A stretch of DNA of 64,000 bases, taken from assembly GCA_018242065.1 (NCBI GenBank), contig JAFECQ010000019.1, positions 1-64,000 of the forward strand, in the 5' to 3' direction. Position numbers and translations under genes: made by a program. A model generated the notes under the pieces. The model was not told the DNA's origin. It did no database searches and saw nothing but the letters and a program-made list of their open reading frames with translations. This stretch comes from Pseudomonadota bacterium (GTDB lineage Bacteria > Pseudomonadota > Alphaproteobacteria > UBA9655). The number at the start of each line of letters is the position of its first letter. Positions within the stretch are counted from its first letter, which is position 1. Positions 16,945 to 26,522 of the stretch are shown piece after piece.

Positions 16945-18567
16945 ATGATTTCATTTTATCTGAAAAAAATCAAAAGCTTGAGTGCTAAAACTCTTCACAC
17001 AGCTTCTCTTAATCAGTTTGGATTTATCCAAGATCTTTTTTTTCTTGTCATGAGTTTTCAAATTTCACTTTTGTTACGTTTAGGGGATGATTTCTCGCAG
17101 ATCTCAACATATGCAGTTCTTTTCAATACCCTTCTTTACGTTCTTTTTGGAAGTGCCGTTTTTCTAACAAAACCTTTATATAAAGACTTATGGATGGTTT
17201 CGTTTATCGGAGAGAAAGCCTCAATTCCTTTGTCTGTGACATACATCACTCTTTTGTATCTTCCAGTTACGTTTGTTTTGCCGCCAGACCTTTCGTTGCC
17301 TCGGTCCGTTCCCTTGATAAGTTGGTTTATAGCAATTGTTTTTTTGCAAATTCCTCGGATTCTGTATGAGCGGTGTTTGGGTAAAAAAGAGATAAGACAA
17401 AAGAATGTTTCTAAGTCTGAAAGAAAGAAAGCTATAGATATCAACTGTCTCCTTGATAAAAAAGCAATTCCTTTTGATAGAAAACCAATTCAAAATTTAC
17501 TAACAGGTAAACGGATCCTTATCACAGGAGCAGGGGGAACAATTGGGAGGGAGCTTGCGCGACAAATAGCAGACCTATCCCCTGCTCATTTATGTTTGAT
17601 AGATCATAGTGAATATCTTCTTTACATGGCGGAGCTTGAGTTGAAAGAACATCATCTCAAATTTCCATACGAATATGTGTTAGGAGATGTATCTTGTCGA
17701 GAACGGATACGCCATATTATAGCAAGTTTTAAGCCGGATTTCGTCTTTCATGCAGCGGCTCTTAAACACATTTTTTTTGCCGAAGAGAATCCCTCTCAGG
17801 CCGTGCTTACCAATGTTATCGGAACTCAAAATGTAGCAGATGCTTGTCGTGATTTTAATGTAAGCGCAATGATCTTGGCTTCAACTAATGAAGTGATGAG
17901 TCCTATTAATGTTATGGGGGCGACAAAACGTCTCGCGGAATGTTACTGTCAGGCCTTAGATATTTTAGAGCGGAAAAAACCAAATGGAACCCGGTTTGGT
18001 ATTGTGCGTTTTGGGAATGTTCTTGGTTCTTCAGGTTCAGTTGTTCCTCTTTTCCAACGACAGATTGAAAAGGGAGGCCCACTTACGATTACTCATCCAG
18101 ATAGCATGAGATATTTTATCAGTATTGCTGAGACAGCTGAACTTATCCTCCAGAGCGTGGTTTTAATTTTAAAAGCCGGAGGATCATCTGGGCGTGTTTT
18201 TGTTCTCGATATGGGTGATCCGATAAAAATTATTGATTTAGCAAAAAAAATGGTCATGCATGCGGGTCTACAGCCTGATATAGATATCGAATTTAAGTTT
18301 ACTGGACTTAGACCAGGAGAAAAGCTTCTTGAAGATCCTTTGCCTGACAATCTTCTCTCCAGTGAAATTCCCTCTATTCTCACCACAGTACCGCGGACAA
18401 TGGATCATGGATTTTTAGGGCGCGCACTTCATGAACTTGAGGGGGTTGTTAAAGATCAAGATAAAAGGTCAATCCTTCGCCTTCTTCATGCCCTTGTTCC
18501 GGAATTTAAAAAACATGAGATTGATGAAGATGTTTCTTCAAATGAAATTAAGAATAAGAGAAATTAA
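16945..18567 (+). CDS. FlaA1/CapD-like nucleotide-sugar dehydratase, altered active site
   Basis: A 540-residue membrane protein of the CapD/WbpM/FlaA1 group, which makes 4-keto-6-deoxy UDP-sugars for surface polysaccharides. Four hydrophobic segments lie in residues 20-135. The Rossmann domain starts around 190 with T-G-A-G-G-T-I-G (194-201) and contains V-M-G-A-T-K-R, R-F-G-N-V-L-G-S-S-G-S-V and G-L-R-P-G-E-K-L. WbpM relatives are usually longer, with an extra nucleotide-binding domain after the membrane part; here that linker is only about 50 residues. The catalytic triad of FlaA1 (Asp, Lys, Tyr with spacing 1 and 8) is Asn315, Glu316, Met324, whereas WbpM-type proteins differ only at the Tyr. 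Activity is therefore doubtful. It follows the sulfatase operon. Confidence 0.85.
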   Translation: MISFYLKKIKSLSAKTLHTASLNQFGFIQDLFFLVMSFQISLLLRLGDDFSQISTYAVLFNTLLYVLFGSAVFLTKPLYKDLWMVSFIGEKASIPLSVTYITLLYLPVTFVLPPDLSLPRSVPLISWFIAIVFLQIPRILYERCLGKKEIRQKNVSKSERKKAIDINCLLDKKAIPFDRKPIQNLLTGKRILITGAGGTIGRELARQIADLSPAHLCLIDHSEYLLYMAELELKEHHLKFPYEYVLGDVSCRERIRHIIASFKPDFVFHAAALKHIFFAEENPSQAVLTNVIGTQNVADACRDFNVSAMILASTNEVMSPINVMGATKRLAECYCQALDILERKKPNGTRFGIVRFGNVLGSSGSVVPLFQRQIEKGGPLTITHPDSMRYFISIAETAELILQSVVLILKAGGSSGRVFVLDMGDPIKIIDLAKKMVMHAGLQPDIDIEFKFTGLRPGEKLLEDPLPDNLLSSEIPSILTTVPRTMDHGFLGRALHELEGVVKDQDKRSILRLLHALVPEFKKHEIDEDVSSNEIKNKRN

Positions 18568-18592
18568 AAGTAGCCTCAAAAGATAATGGAAT

Positions 18593-21196
18593 ATGGCGCA
18601 AACAAGTCTTAAAGAGCAAGTAACTTCGCACTCACAAACGCCAATGATGACGCAGTACTTGGAAATTAAATCTCAGTATACAGACTGTCTTTTGTTTTAT
18701 CGTATGGGGGATTTTTATGAGCTTTTCTTTGAGGATGCTATTTTGGCGTCAAAAGCTCTTGATATTGCTCTCACGCGGCGGGGCAAAGGAAAGGATGGTG
18801 AGGATATCCCTATGTGTGGGGTTCCAGCACACGCAAGTGATAATTATCTTTCTCGTCTAATTCGACAAGGCTTTCGTGTGGCTATTTGTGAGCAAACAGA
18901 AGACGCTTCTGCCCGTAAAACAAAAGGTCCTTTAATGCGGGAAGTTATCCGTGTGATTACACCAGGGACATTAACAGAAGAAAGCTTACTGGAAGCAAGT
19001 CAAAACAATTTTTTAACAGCTCTTGTGCCAGATAAAATGGGTATGATTGGCCTTGCGTCTATCGATATCTCAACGGGCGATTTTTTTGTAGAATCAACAT
19101 CTCTTCCTCAACTCGAAACTATACTTGCGCGGTTACGGCCCGGAGAGCTCCTCCTTCCCGATTCCTTTTTAAAAACACCAGAATTATATGAGCTTTTTCA
19201 GGAGCTTAAGAAACGTCTGACCCCGCTTCCTTCAAGTCGTTTTGATGAACAAAATGGACTTGCGCGCCTTAAAGAATTATATGGCGTTGAAACCCTTGAA
19301 GCGTTTGGAGATTTTAAACCTCAAGAAATTGCTGCTTGTGGAGCTTTAGTTGACTATATTCGCTTGACGCAAAAGAAAGATGTCCCCACGTTGAAACCTC
19401 CCAAGCGCTTAAAGGAAGGGGGGAGGCTTGAACTTGATGCTGCTACACGTAGAAATTTGGAGCTTCATACGTCTCTTTCTGGGGAAAAGCGAGGGAGTCT
19501 TTTGGCTGTTATTGATGATACGACAACGCCTATGGGGGCTCGACTTCTCTTTCATCATTTAGCCGCACCATTGACGGATTTAAAAATCATTCAAAAGCGG
19601 CTTGAATATGTTGATTACTTTTTTGAAACCTCCCACGCGACCCAAGCCTTGCGAGCTGTTTTAGCGTGCTGCCCTGATTTAGAGCGCCCGCTTTCTCGTT
19701 TAACGTGGGGAAGGGGAGGGCCTCGAGATCTCGCAGCGATCAACAGGGGACTGAAACTCCTCCCTGACATTCATAAAGTATTTCAAAGTCAAGGCATCCC
19801 TGAAAGTTTCCTACCCATCTTTAAACGATTGGGGCATTATGAAGAACTGACGGATCGATTAACCCGCGCTTTAAAAGATGAATTGCCGTATTTGGCTCGT
19901 GAAGGTGGGTTTATTCGTTCAGGGTATCATTCGCCATTAGATGAGCTTTTGGCTCTCCGAGATGATAGCAAGGGCGCTCTTGAAGCATTACAGCAAAGAT
20001 ATATTGCTGAAACAGGTGTGAGTTCCTTAAAAATTAAGCATAATAATATTGTGGGTTATCATGTTGAAGTTACGAGTGCCCATAAAGATAAACTTGGACC
20101 GGCTTTTATTCATCGCCAAACCATGGCGAATGCAATGCGTTTTACTACCCCCGAACTTGCAGAATTGGAAAAGAAAATCATCGGCGCTTTAGATCAAGCG
20201 CTTGCTTTAGAGTTGAGACTTTTCCAGGATTTAGTTGATGAAGTGAGTCAAAGAGCCTCTGACATTATTGAAACGGCACATGCCATTGCTTCCCTTGATG
20301 TGGCAGCAAGTCACGCACATCTGGCGCGTGAAAAAAATTATGTTAAGCCTCAATTAGATGAAACCCTTGCTTTTGAGATTGAAGGAGGCCGCCATCCTGT
20401 GGTCGAAGCTCTCTTGCCCCAAGGAACGCCATTTATTCCTAATGATTGTCATTTACAAGGCCTTTGGCTTTTGACAGGCCCCAATATGGCTGGAAAGAGC
20501 ACATTTTTAAGACAAAATGCTTTGATTGCGCTCATGGCACATATGGGAATGTATGTTCCAGCTAAGAAAGCGCACATTGGCATTATTGATCGCATTTTTA
20601 GTCGTGTTGGTGCGTCTGATGATTTAGCACGAGGACGGTCAACTTTTATGGTTGAAATGACTGAAACAGCGACTATTTTGAACCAAGCTACGCCGCGTAG
20701 CTTTGTTATTTTAGATGAAATTGGACGAGGAACAGCAACCTTTGATGGTCTTTCATTGGCTTGGGCTTGTGTTGAGTATTTGGTTCATGTCAATCAAGCA
20801 CGTTCTCTTTTTGCAACCCATTATCATGAGCTCACTTCTCTCGAAAAATCCTTGCCAGATGTTAGTTGTCATACAGTTAAGATTCGGGAGTGGGATGATC
20901 AGATTATTTTTCTCCATGAAGTTGCAAAAGGAACAGCAGATAAGTCTTATGGAATTCACGTGGGAAAATTGGCAGGTCTTCCTCTTATTGTTGTAAAAAG
21001 GGCCGAGGAAGTTCTCGCAAACCTAGAAGATACAAAACCCAAACTGAAGTTAGCTTCTCAGCCTCTTCCTCTGTTTGTAGAAGCTTATGATACGCCATCC
21101 CCTCTTGAAAAATCTGTTGAAGCCTTAAATCCTGATGATTTTTCTCCGAAAGAAGCGTTGGAGAAACTTTACGAACTGAAAAAACTTGTAAAATAA
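18593..21196 (+). CDS. mutS: DNA mismatch repair protein MutS
   Basis: An 867-residue mismatch-recognition ATPase of normal family length. The mismatch-reading loop G-D-F-Y-E-L-F contains Phe41 and Glu43. Connector, lever and clamp domains occupy the middle. The ATPase domain has Walker A G-P-N-M-A-G-K-S-T (from residue 629), the signature S-T-F-M-V-E-M, Walker B V-I-L-D-E-I-G-R-G-T and the F-A-T-H-Y-H motif. The C-terminal helix-turn-helix dimerisation segment ends the protein. It starts 26 bp after the FlaA1/CapD-like gene. No mutL lies in the window. Confidence 0.98.
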   Translation: MAQTSLKEQVTSHSQTPMMTQYLEIKSQYTDCLLFYRMGDFYELFFEDAILASKALDIALTRRGKGKDGEDIPMCGVPAHASDNYLSRLIRQGFRVAICEQTEDASARKTKGPLMREVIRVITPGTLTEESLLEASQNNFLTALVPDKMGMIGLASIDISTGDFFVESTSLPQLETILARLRPGELLLPDSFLKTPELYELFQELKKRLTPLPSSRFDEQNGLARLKELYGVETLEAFGDFKPQEIAACGALVDYIRLTQKKDVPTLKPPKRLKEGGRLELDAATRRNLELHTSLSGEKRGSLLAVIDDTTTPMGARLLFHHLAAPLTDLKIIQKRLEYVDYFFETSHATQALRAVLACCPDLERPLSRLTWGRGGPRDLAAINRGLKLLPDIHKVFQSQGIPESFLPIFKRLGHYEELTDRLTRALKDELPYLAREGGFIRSGYHSPLDELLALRDDSKGALEALQQRYIAETGVSSLKIKHNNIVGYHVEVTSAHKDKLGPAFIHRQTMANAMRFTTPELAELEKKIIGALDQALALELRLFQDLVDEVSQRASDIIETAHAIASLDVAASHAHLAREKNYVKPQLDETLAFEIEGGRHPVVEALLPQGTPFIPNDCHLQGLWLLTGPNMAGKSTFLRQNALIALMAHMGMYVPAKKAHIGIIDRIFSRVGASDDLARGRSTFMVEMTETATILNQATPRSFVILDEIGRGTATFDGLSLAWACVEYLVHVNQARSLFATHYHELTSLEKSLPDVSCHTVKIREWDDQIIFLHEVAKGTADKSYGIHVGKLAGLPLIVVKRAEEVLANLEDTKPKLKLASQPLPLFVEAYDTPSPLEKSVEALNPDDFSPKEALEKLYELKKLVK

Positions 21197-21262
21197 GCTC
21201 TTTTTTTATTATTTAATTATTTAAATAATTTCTTAAATATAGGGTATATTAAGGTTTAAAAA

Positions 21263-22069
21263 ATGAAGATAAATATAAGCAAATTTCTAAAAATTCTTCT
21301 GTTCATAAATATCTTTATTCAGACGGAAGCAAGCTCTATGAGCTCAAAAGAAGATTTAAGAGAGGGTAGAAAGCCTTCTTCTAAAGTATGTGACATCATA
21401 CAATACCAAAAGTTCACTCAACCGTATGAGGAATTACACTCTCTTCCCACTGTTATCTATGCGCCTTTTCCAAGAGACGATCGTTCTAGATATGAAGCAT
21501 TAATGCGGTCTAAGGTCTTAAAAATATCAGAGGCTTGCTTGGTTGAGCACGCTGCAGCTGATCCTGAAGAATTCATATTTTCTCCCTATCTCGTTGATTG
21601 TGTAGGGCTTATAGCTTCAGAAGACACTGGGGAAGGAAGTAAACGTGTATACGTTGGTCATTTAGAGAGGAGTACAGCAAAAGAATCTTTAGAAGAATTT
21701 GTCAAAAAACATAAATTTTCCCTCTCCAATAGTGAAGTGTGTATCATTACTTCAGTACAGTCTGATGTATTGCTCTTGACATATAATATGCTTAAGGAAA
21801 GTGGCTTTAAAAAAATCTCTAAGAGTTTTGGCCCTCTTGTTAGAGAGATAAACCAAATATACGTGCCTTCTTTTATGTTCAAATATGCAGAGAAAGATCC
21901 CGCCACCCTTGTAAAGCTTGTGGAGAGAGATGTAAGAAACTGGTCAAGTCGTGCTCTCATCGTGAGCACAGCAACAGGTGGTCTTTTCAGGCTTAATCCA
22001 GAACAACCTTCATTAGACTCAAAGGAGCTCTTGGATTTAAAAGGTATAAAACCAGAGACTCTTTTTTAA
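21263..22069 (+). CDS. Exported protein with possible CheD-like deamidase fold
   Basis: A 268-residue protein with a signal peptide (residues 1-23, two Lys then a hydrophobic core ending E-A-S-S). The central part carries L-V-D-C-V-G-L, then Y-V-G-H-L-E. CheD glutamine deamidases use Thr, Cys and His in T-(x5)-C-V-G and G-G-x-A-H. Here Ser107, Cys113 and His133 occupy these places with the same six-residue Ser/Thr-Cys spacing. A later segment L-L-L-T-Y-N-M-L-K-E-S-G-F also resembles the CheD helix after the I-G-x-x-N motif. The link is weak and unverified by any search. If right, an exported copy would suggest an effector rather than a chemotaxis protein. The gene stands alone between mutS and trmJ. 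Confidence 0.5.
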   Translation: MKINISKFLKILLFINIFIQTEASSMSSKEDLREGRKPSSKVCDIIQYQKFTQPYEELHSLPTVIYAPFPRDDRSRYEALMRSKVLKISEACLVEHAAADPEEFIFSPYLVDCVGLIASEDTGEGSKRVYVGHLERSTAKESLEEFVKKHKFSLSNSEVCIITSVQSDVLLLTYNMLKESGFKKISKSFGPLVREINQIYVPSFMFKYAEKDPATLVKLVERDVRNWSSRALIVSTATGGLFRLNPEQPSLDSKELLDLKGIKPETLF

Positions 22070-22122
22070 AAATCTCAAACGAAAAAATTTAAGTTCATTT
22101 CACATTTTTGAAACTTGAAAAA

Positions 22123-22887
22123 TTAACTCGCTTTTACAATATCTTTTTTTAATTCCTCATGAGGTTCTCCCGAAAGACTTCTGATAATGCCTCTTAAAGT
22201 GCGAACTTCTTGTTCAGTGAGGTGAGCTCTTTGAAAGATATTTCTGATATTACGAACCATGGTGGCTCGTTTTTTTTCATGACGTAAGAACCCAGAGCGG
22301 TCAAGCTCCTCTTCTAGGTGTGAAAAAAACTTTGAAAGATCTTCACGTGTTGCAAGGCAAGTGCGGCCTGTTCTAAAAAGTTGAAATGGGCTCGAAGACA
22401 TTTGTGCAAACCATTCATAAGCAACTAATACAACAGCATGAGCAATATTGAGTGACGAAAAATTAGGGATGGTCGGAATTTGTATAATAGCTTCACACAA
22501 AGAAATATCTTCATTACGTAACCCACACCGCTCTCCCCCAAAGAGAACGCCTACTTTTTGACCTTGTTGAGCTGTTAAAGCAAGGGATTGAAGGGCAGGT
22601 TTAGGCGCATAAATCGATTTTATCATATCAGGCGTACGACTCGAAGTTGCAAAAAGCCGATGTAAATCGCCAATTGCTTTTAGAGTAGACGGAAAAACCT
22701 GTGCGTATTCGAGAATTTTATCAGCGCCTGCTGCTGGAGGGAGCGCTTCAGGATTGGGCCACCCATCGCGCGGTCGTACAATTCTTAAGTCCGTAAGTCC
22801 AAAATTTAACATAGCTCGTGCAACAGAGCCGATATTTTGGCCGAGCTGAGGCTCGACAAGTATAATTGTTAGCGTATTTTCGTCCAC
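22123..22887 (-). CDS. trmJ: tRNA 2'-O-methyltransferase, TrmJ/SpoU family
   Basis: A 254-residue SPOUT methyltransferase, most like TrmJ, which methylates ribose 32 in tRNA anticodon loops. The N-terminal motif Q-x-G-Q-N-I-G-S-V-A-R-A-M-L-N-F-G and the knot motifs L-F-G-G-E-R-C-G-L and I-P-T-x-x-x-F-S-S-L-N-I-A-H-A-V are intact. A helical C-terminal extension follows. The start is a GTG at 22887 preceded closely by GAGGG. It lies downstream of cysS on the same strand with a 12-bp gap, so it is probably cotranscribed with gltX and cysS. Confidence 0.9.
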   Translation of the reverse strand: MDENTLTIILVEPQLGQNIGSVARAMLNFGLTDLRIVRPRDGWPNPEALPPAAGADKILEYAQVFPSTLKAIGDLHRLFATSSRTPDMIKSIYAPKPALQSLALTAQQGQKVGVLFGGERCGLRNEDISLCEAIIQIPTIPNFSSLNIAHAVVLVAYEWFAQMSSSPFQLFRTGRTCLATREDLSKFFSHLEEELDRSGFLRHEKKRATMVRNIRNIFQRAHLTEQEVRTLRGIIRSLSGEPHEELKKDIVKAS

Positions 22888-22899
22888 AAACCCTCAAAC

Positions 22900-24261
22900 T
22901 TATTGTTGTCTCCATGTTGTTCCTTGAGGCGTATCCTCTAAAAGAATCCCTGCATTTAAAAGCTCGTCGCGTACGCGATCGGCCTCTATAAAGTCTTTTT
23001 TATTTCTTGCCTGAGTACGTGCTTCAATAAGCGCCAAAATTGTATTTTCGTCAATCCCTGTTTTTCCTTTAAACCAACTTTCAGGCTCTTGTTGAAAAAG
23101 TCCAAGTGCCTCGCCGCTTGCTTTTAAAGATGAAGCTAACTCATTTTTTTCGTGCGTTGTGGACGCTTTGTAAATACGGCCGGCTAAGTCGTGAAGAACA
23201 GAAATAGCCAAGGGTGTGTTCAGATCGTCTTCGAGAGCCGTTTTAATCGGTTCAATAATGTTTGCCTCCTTGCTTAATTCTCTTCCGCGCAAAGCATTAT
23301 AAAGACGATCAAGGCTTTGACGGCTTTGAATAACGATTTGATCGTTCCAATCAAGTGGTTGGCGATAATGAGAAGATAAAAGGACAAAACGAATGAGTTC
23401 TCCAGGCAACTTTTCCAAAAGTTGGTGTACGGTAATAAAATTTCCCAATGATTTTGACATTTTTTCACCATTTACGGTGAGCATTCCATTATGTAGCCAA
23501 ACCCGAGCAAATGTTTGCGGGCCAAAGCACGCCTGACTTTGAGCCATTTCATTTTCATGATGAGGAAAAATCAAGTCTTGGCCTCCACCATGAATGTCAA
23601 ATGTTTCATCGAGGTATTTTAAAGACATAGCTGAACACTCTATATGCCAACCTGGCCGTCCATATCCCCATGGACTTTCCCACCCAGGAATGCCTTCTTC
23701 TGAAGGTTTCCATAGAATAAAATCTTCAGGGTCTCGTTTATAGGGAGCAACTTCAACGCGAGCGCCCGCAATCATTTCATCATGTTTGCAACGGGACAGT
23801 TGCCCATATTTTGGAAAACTCTTAACAGAAAAAAGGACGTGTCCTTCACTCTCATAAGCATGGTCCTTTTGAACAAGAGATTGAATCATTGAAATCATCT
23901 CTTTCACATGAGCCGTAGCGAGTGGCTCTATATTTGGGGGAATGTTTCCAAGAGCGCCCATATCCGCTTGAAAATAACGTGTGGTTCTTTGAGTGAGATC
24001 ATAAATTTCTTCGTTGTTTTCTCGGGCTGCTTTGATAATTTTATCATCGATATCCGTAATGTTACGCACATAGGTCACTTTGGGGTAGAGATGACGTAAA
24101 AGTCGATTCAGAACATCAAAAATGACATAGGGGCGAGCGTTGCCAATATGGGCAAAATCATAAACGGTAGGTCCACACACGTAAAGACGCACATTATGAG
24201 GATCCAATGGTACAAAGGGCTCTTTTTGACGTGTGAGTGTATTATGAAGAAATAGAGGCAT
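22900..24261 (-). CDS. cysS: Cysteine-tRNA ligase
   Basis: A 453-residue class I aminoacyl-tRNA synthetase that charges tRNA-Cys. The zinc-ligand Cys in Y-V-C-G-P-T-V-Y, the H-I-G-N-A-R version of the HIGH motif, G-W-H-I-E-C-S-A-M and the K-M-S-K-S loop are all present. The C-terminal anticodon-binding domain ends with R-D-E-L-L-N-A-G-I. The ATG lies 3 bp after the gltX stop. Length and motifs are normal. Confidence 0.97.
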   Translation of the reverse strand: MPLFLHNTLTRQKEPFVPLDPHNVRLYVCGPTVYDFAHIGNARPYVIFDVLNRLLRHLYPKVTYVRNITDIDDKIIKAARENNEEIYDLTQRTTRYFQADMGALGNIPPNIEPLATAHVKEMISMIQSLVQKDHAYESEGHVLFSVKSFPKYGQLSRCKHDEMIAGARVEVAPYKRDPEDFILWKPSEEGIPGWESPWGYGRPGWHIECSAMSLKYLDETFDIHGGGQDLIFPHHENEMAQSQACFGPQTFARVWLHNGMLTVNGEKMSKSLGNFITVHQLLEKLPGELIRFVLLSSHYRQPLDWNDQIVIQSRQSLDRLYNALRGRELSKEANIIEPIKTALEDDLNTPLAISVLHDLAGRIYKASTTHEKNELASSLKASGEALGLFQQEPESWFKGKTGIDENTILALIEARTQARNKKDFIEADRVRDELLNAGILLEDTPQGTTWRQQ

Positions 24262-24264
24262 TTC

Positions 24265-25608
24265 CTAAACTCTTGCTGTTTGAAGTTGATGCAATACTTT
24301 GGGGCGGCCTAAAAGAAGAATCAAGTCTTTTAATTCTGGACCATGTTCTTTCCCTGTGAGAGCCCATCGAATGGGAAGAAAAAGCTCTCTTCCTTTAAGG
24401 CCCGTTTTTTCTTTGACATCATCCATCCATCGCTTAAATGTACCTTCGTCCCATGGACCAAGGGGCAAACAATTTTCAGCAACTTCAAGGAGAGATTTAT
24501 TATCCTCGTGAAATGCTTTATGACCATAACAAATGGTCCACCATTCTTTCGTTTCTTGAAAACTGCTGATGTTCTTTTGAATAAGCACCCAAAACTCAGG
24601 TGTGACCTCTTTCAATCCCATAGCAGCAAGACGGGGCTGCACTTGATCAAAAGACAGCATTTGCAAGATTTTTATATTTATTTGCCAGAGATCCTCAGGA
24701 TCAAGTTTGGGTGTGGATCTCCCAAATTTATGAATATCAAATTCACTGACGATGCCAGTAAGCTCGGTGTGAGGTGTAATTGGATCCGAGGTACCTAACT
24801 TTGCCAAAAGACTGTTGATGGCAATAGGCTCAAGACCATCTTCCCGGAGTTGCATAAGGCTAAGACTTCCTTCTCGTTTGGAAAGTCCTTCTCCTTTGCT
24901 TCCAGAAATAAGTGCAAGGTGGCCAAACTGAATGATGTTTGTTTTTCCACTAATTGCTTCCATAATCTGAATCTGTAGAGCCGTATTCGTTACATGATCT
25001 TCTCCTCGAATAATATGAGTGATGTTCATTTCGAGATCATCCACAGATGTTGCAAGCGTAAAAACAGGTGATCCATCTTCTCTGATCAGAATAGGGTCAT
25101 TTAAAAGTTCTCCTTGAAAGTTAACCTCTCCGCGAACAAGATCGTTCCAGTTGATTCCCCCCTTTTCAATTTTAAAGCGCCAATGAGGCTTTCGCCCCTC
25201 TGCCTCAAACTTCTCGATTTGAAGGGGAGTTAGATCAAGAGCAGCTCTATTGTACAGAGGTGGTTTTCCAGAAGAAAGCTGCACTTTTCTTTGAAGTTCA
25301 AGTTCTTCTTGGGTTTCATAACAGGGATAAAGACGTCCTTTAGATTTAAGCAATTCCACGGCTGATGCATACTGCTCCATGCGATCTGATTGCCTTACCT
25401 TTTCATCATAATCAAGTTTTAACCATGTAAGATCTTCTTCAATCTGATCTGCATATTTTTGTTGTGAGCGTTCTCTATCTGTGTCATCAAGCCTAAGGAT
25501 AAATGAGCCGCCATGGGCACGTGCATAGAGCCAGTTAATAAGAGCTGTTCTTGTGTTCCCTAAATGGATATAACCGGTAGGAGATGGAGCAAACCTTAAT
25601 TTTGTCAT
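24265..25608 (-). CDS. gltX: Glutamate-tRNA ligase
   Basis: A 447-residue class I synthetase. The HIGH region reads F-A-P-S-P-T-G-Y-I-H-L-G-N-T-R near the N-terminus, followed by L-R-x-D-D-T-D. The KMSKS-type loop is G-L-S-K-R-E-G. Many alphaproteobacteria have two GltX paralogs, one charging tRNA-Gln for later amidation. From sequence alone I cannot tell which this is. First gene of the gltX-cysS-trmJ set. Confidence 0.95.
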   Translation of the reverse strand: MTKLRFAPSPTGYIHLGNTRTALINWLYARAHGGSFILRLDDTDRERSQQKYADQIEEDLTWLKLDYDEKVRQSDRMEQYASAVELLKSKGRLYPCYETQEELELQRKVQLSSGKPPLYNRAALDLTPLQIEKFEAEGRKPHWRFKIEKGGINWNDLVRGEVNFQGELLNDPILIREDGSPVFTLATSVDDLEMNITHIIRGEDHVTNTALQIQIMEAISGKTNIIQFGHLALISGSKGEGLSKREGSLSLMQLREDGLEPIAINSLLAKLGTSDPITPHTELTGIVSEFDIHKFGRSTPKLDPEDLWQINIKILQMLSFDQVQPRLAAMGLKEVTPEFWVLIQKNISSFQETKEWWTICYGHKAFHEDNKSLLEVAENCLPLGPWDEGTFKRWMDDVKEKTGLKGRELFLPIRWALTGKEHGPELKDLILLLGRPKVLHQLQTARV

Positions 25609-25724
25609 TGTGATATCTTTGCAACTTTCTAAAAGATTTTTCTAAAATTTGTTAAATTATTTTTTACCATTTACCATCCTATGGTATTCATGTCATTGCA
25701 AACTTTCAAGAAAGGATATGTAAT

Positions 25725-26453
25725 ATGAAGAAGGTTTCTTTGCTCGCAATTCTAGCAACAATTGGTAGTGGTAGCATTGCTTCAGCTGAAGTAGCAGCTC
25801 CTAATTGTCCAAAAGCTTTCCAAGGTTTCCACCTTGGTGGTAACATCGGTTATGGTGTTGGCGATGGCAAACAAAAAGCATTTGCTGGAGTTGAAGATGG
25901 TGTAGGTTCTGCTACATCCAATAACTTGGGTGTTAGAGGTGTAGACGGTGGTATTGGCGTAGGCTATACACATCGTTTTGGTAACTGGGGTCTTGGACTT
26001 GCTTTCGACGCAAACTGGGCAAACTCCAAGGGAAGAAATAACTTTGGATCTGCTGTTGACGTAGGTGGTAATGGTGATGATGATGAGACCTTCACATCTA
26101 AAACAACTGCAAAAGCTCGTTTGAAGAATTCTCTTCAACTTTATGCACGTGCAGGTTACGTCATTGGTGGAATGTCAATGCCTTTCGTAGGTTTAGGTTG
26201 GGATAACTCTTCCTGGAACCAACGTGTTAGCGGAAACGGCATCACAGCTTCAAAGACAAAGCGCCACAATGCTCTCCTTTGGAAAGCTGGTGTTGACTTC
26301 TTGGCAACCAAGCATGTTGTTGTCGGTTTTGAATATACCGGAACATATGCAGGGAAAAAATCATTCTCTAAACATGCCGGTAACTTAGAAGCTTCTAGCT
26401 CCTATAAGCCACAATACAACAAGTTTGCTTTGACAGCTAAAATTGTCTACTAA
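25725..26453 (+). CDS. Outer-membrane beta-barrel protein
   Basis: A 242-residue protein with a signal peptide (residues 1-21, cleaved after I-A-S-A). The mature part has alternating hydrophobic strands rich in Gly and aromatic residues (Y-V-I-G-G-M-S-M-P-F-V-G-L-G-W) and ends in a strand finishing V-Y, typical of eight-stranded OmpA/OmpW-like barrels and alphaproteobacterial 25-31 kDa surface proteins. Long loops around residues 95-125 and 175-195 are rich in Asn, Asp and Lys. A strong ribosome binding site (AAGAAAGGA) and a perfect terminator suggest high, monocistronic expression. Confidence 0.85.
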   Translation: MKKVSLLAILATIGSGSIASAEVAAPNCPKAFQGFHLGGNIGYGVGDGKQKAFAGVEDGVGSATSNNLGVRGVDGGIGVGYTHRFGNWGLGLAFDANWANSKGRNNFGSAVDVGGNGDDDETFTSKTTAKARLKNSLQLYARAGYVIGGMSMPFVGLGWDNSSWNQRVSGNGITASKTKRHNALLWKAGVDFLATKHVVVGFEYTGTYAGKKSFSKHAGNLEASSSYKPQYNKFALTAKIVY

Positions 26454-26483
26454 AACTTTCGTATTGTAAAAAATCGGTTAAGA

Positions 26484-26507
26484 CCCCCGCTTTGGCGGGG
26501 GTTTTTT
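26484..26507 (+). terminator. Rho-independent terminator of the barrel gene
   Basis: Stem CCCCCGC/GCGGGGG with loop TTTG, followed by six Ts. It begins about 30 bp after the barrel-protein stop. Confidence 0.93.
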
Positions 26508-26522
26508 CGTTATAAGCTATGC

